In this document: positions 58,778 through 59,686 of the stretch, in pieces
How positions within the stretch are numbered: the first letter of the stretch is position 1
Layout: every line of letters begins with the position of its first letter
Assembly: GCA_949300425.1 (NCBI GenBank)
Contig: CASGED010000079.1
Location: 1 to 59,686 of the forward strand
Direction of reading: 5' to 3'
DNA: 59,686 nucleotides
From: an uncultured Bacteroides sp.
Lineage (GTDB): Bacteria; Bacteroidota; Bacteroidia; Bacteroidales; Bacteroidaceae
The notes under the pieces: model-generated
The model's database searches: none
What the model saw: the letters and a program-made list of their open reading frames with translations, nothing else
Told to the model about the DNA's origin: nothing
Program-made: the position numbers and the translations under genes

Positions 58778-59686
58778 TTATCGGGCATTCTCGTCGAAAT
58801 GTTTGCGGAGAATTTCTGTTTTGGCTTTTCCAATGACCTCTTCCAAGGTCTCAGGAGAGGCCTCGCGAATGCGTTTGACGCTTTTGAAGGTTTTCAATAA
58901 CATATTTTTGGTCTTTTCACCGATGCCTTTTATTTCATCCAATTCCGATGCCGTCTGTCGTTTGCTGCGTTTGTTCCGGTGGAAAGTGATGGCATAGCGG
59001 TGCACTTCGTCTTGTATTTGAGTAAGCAGGTTGAAGAGCGGCGAGTTTTGTTTCATGCCGATGGCTTGGGGCGGGAAACCGTAGAGTAGCTCCGAAGTGC
59101 GGTGTCGGTTATCCTTTGCCAATCCGGCGATGGGAATGTTAAGTTTCAATTCGTCTATCACTTCTTTTACGGCACTCATTTGCCCCTTTCCACCGTCAGT
59201 GATAAGTAGGTCGGGCAAGGGCGTATTCTCTTCAATAGCGCGGCTATATCGTCTCCTGACGACTTCCTGCATGGAGGCGTAATCGTCCGGTCCTTCTACG
59301 GTCTTGATGTTATATTTCCGATATTCTTGTTTCGATGGTTTTCCTTTGACAAAGACCACGCATCCGGCTACGGGGTCGGAACCTTGTATATTGGAATTGT
59401 CGAAACATTCGATGCGCATGGGCAAACGGTCTAAGTGCAGTTGTTCTTGTATTTCTTTTAAAAGCCGGGTTGTACGTTGTTCGGGGTTTAGTTTCTCTTG
59501 TTGCTTCAGGCGGTCTACTTTGTATTGCTTCACATTCTGGATGGAAAGGTCCAAAAGTTTCTTTTTATCTCCTCTTAACGGGATGGTGAAAATGACGTCC
59601 TGGAGTTCCATCTCCAGCGCGAAAGGAACGATGATTTCGTGTGAATGGCTTTTGTAACGTTCCCTCATTTCTACGATGCCCAGGCG
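58778..59686 (-). CDS. uvrC: Excinuclease ABC subunit C, C-terminal part
   Basis: The gene runs off the right edge, so only the last 302 residues are present. Visible parts are the UvrC homology/RNase H-like endonuclease region (RIECFDNSNIQGSDPVAGCV, LLITDGGKGQMSA with catalytic Asp residues) and the C-terminal double helix-hairpin-helix (ELDEIKGIGEKTKNMLLKTF). It makes the 5' incision in nucleotide excision repair. The apparent ATG at 59668 is internal; the frame is open to the last base (RLGIVE before it). Confidence 0.96.
   Translation of the reverse strand, partial: RLGIVEMRERYKSHSHEIIVPFALEMELQDVIFTIPLRGDKKKLLDLSIQNVKQYKVDRLKQQEKLNPEQRTTRLLKEIQEQLHLDRLPMRIECFDNSNIQGSDPVAGCVVFVKGKPSKQEYRKYNIKTVEGPDDYASMQEVVRRRYSRAIEENTPLPDLLITDGGKGQMSAVKEVIDELKLNIPIAGLAKDNRHRTSELLYGFPPQAIGMKQNSPLFNLLTQIQDEVHRYAITFHRNKRSKRQTASELDEIKGIGEKTKNMLLKTFKSVKRIREASPETLEEVIGKAKTEILRKHFDENAR

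Overview
The window looks like a chromosomal segment of a Bacteroidales bacterium, most likely Bacteroidaceae (Bacteroides or Phocaeicola-like). The evidence is the promoters, which repeatedly show the Bacteroidetes pattern TTTG, 19-21 bp, then TAnnTTTG; the general lack of Shine-Dalgarno sites; and many Bacteroidales-restricted families (DUF2851, DUF3244, DUF3836, DUF4270, DUF4294, DUF4907, LruC/DUF4842). The assignment rests on reading the sequence, not on a database search.

Layout. 1-5 kb: the 3' end of a DNA methyltransferase, an orphan sensor histidine kinase, a DUF2851 protein, an N-acetylhexosamine-kinase-like protein and a CBM9-like lipoprotein. 5-12 kb: a minus-strand operon for a tripartite RND efflux pump (adaptor, pump, outer-membrane channel) with a second-type LpxA-like acyltransferase at its 3' end. 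12-17 kb: a repeat-rich intergenic region, an HhH/beta-barrel protein, a DUF4294 protein, a higBA toxin-antitoxin pair whose toxin carries an in-frame stop, and a TrmH/SpoU methyltransferase. 17-27 kb: nadA, an LruC surface lipoprotein, a leuS-yitT-rdgB operon, an EamA transporter and a secreted protein of unknown function. 27-28 kb: two near-identical copies of a short minus-strand transcription unit (full promoter, about 64 nt, intrinsic terminator) flanking a small gene. 28-33 kb: a LytTR regulator with a degenerate receiver domain, then a divergent cell-surface cluster (outer-membrane barrel and DUF4270 on one side, Kelch propeller and DUF4907 on the other). 33-40 kb: mutS, lgt, panE, decayed RhuM and ORF6N genes, and ychF. 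40-53 kb: accessory material comprising two DUF3836 genes, two membrane-spanning TPR regulators (one truncated), a six-hairpin glycosidase-like enzyme, an ATPase pseudogene and an intact DUF4143 ATPase behind related 33-bp repeats, and a set of lipoproteins. 53-59.7 kb: polA, a polyprenyl diphosphate synthase, and deoC-mazG-dtd-uvrC, with uvrC running off the right edge.

Non-coding structure is unusually rich. There are two arrays of 22-bp repeats (12510-12597 and 41948-42057), each followed by a homologous 80-bp module; a 4 x 23-bp array after nadA; 33-bp repeats before two ATPase loci; a 146-bp foldback element whose arm supplies a promoter -33 box; and several recurring inverted repeats between genes. 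The strongest candidates for something undescribed are the duplicated short transcription unit at 27.4-28.2 kb, the paired 22-bp repeat elements, and the DUF4270/OMP/Kelch/DUF4907 surface cluster. No tRNA, rRNA, CRISPR array or complete insertion sequence was recognised.
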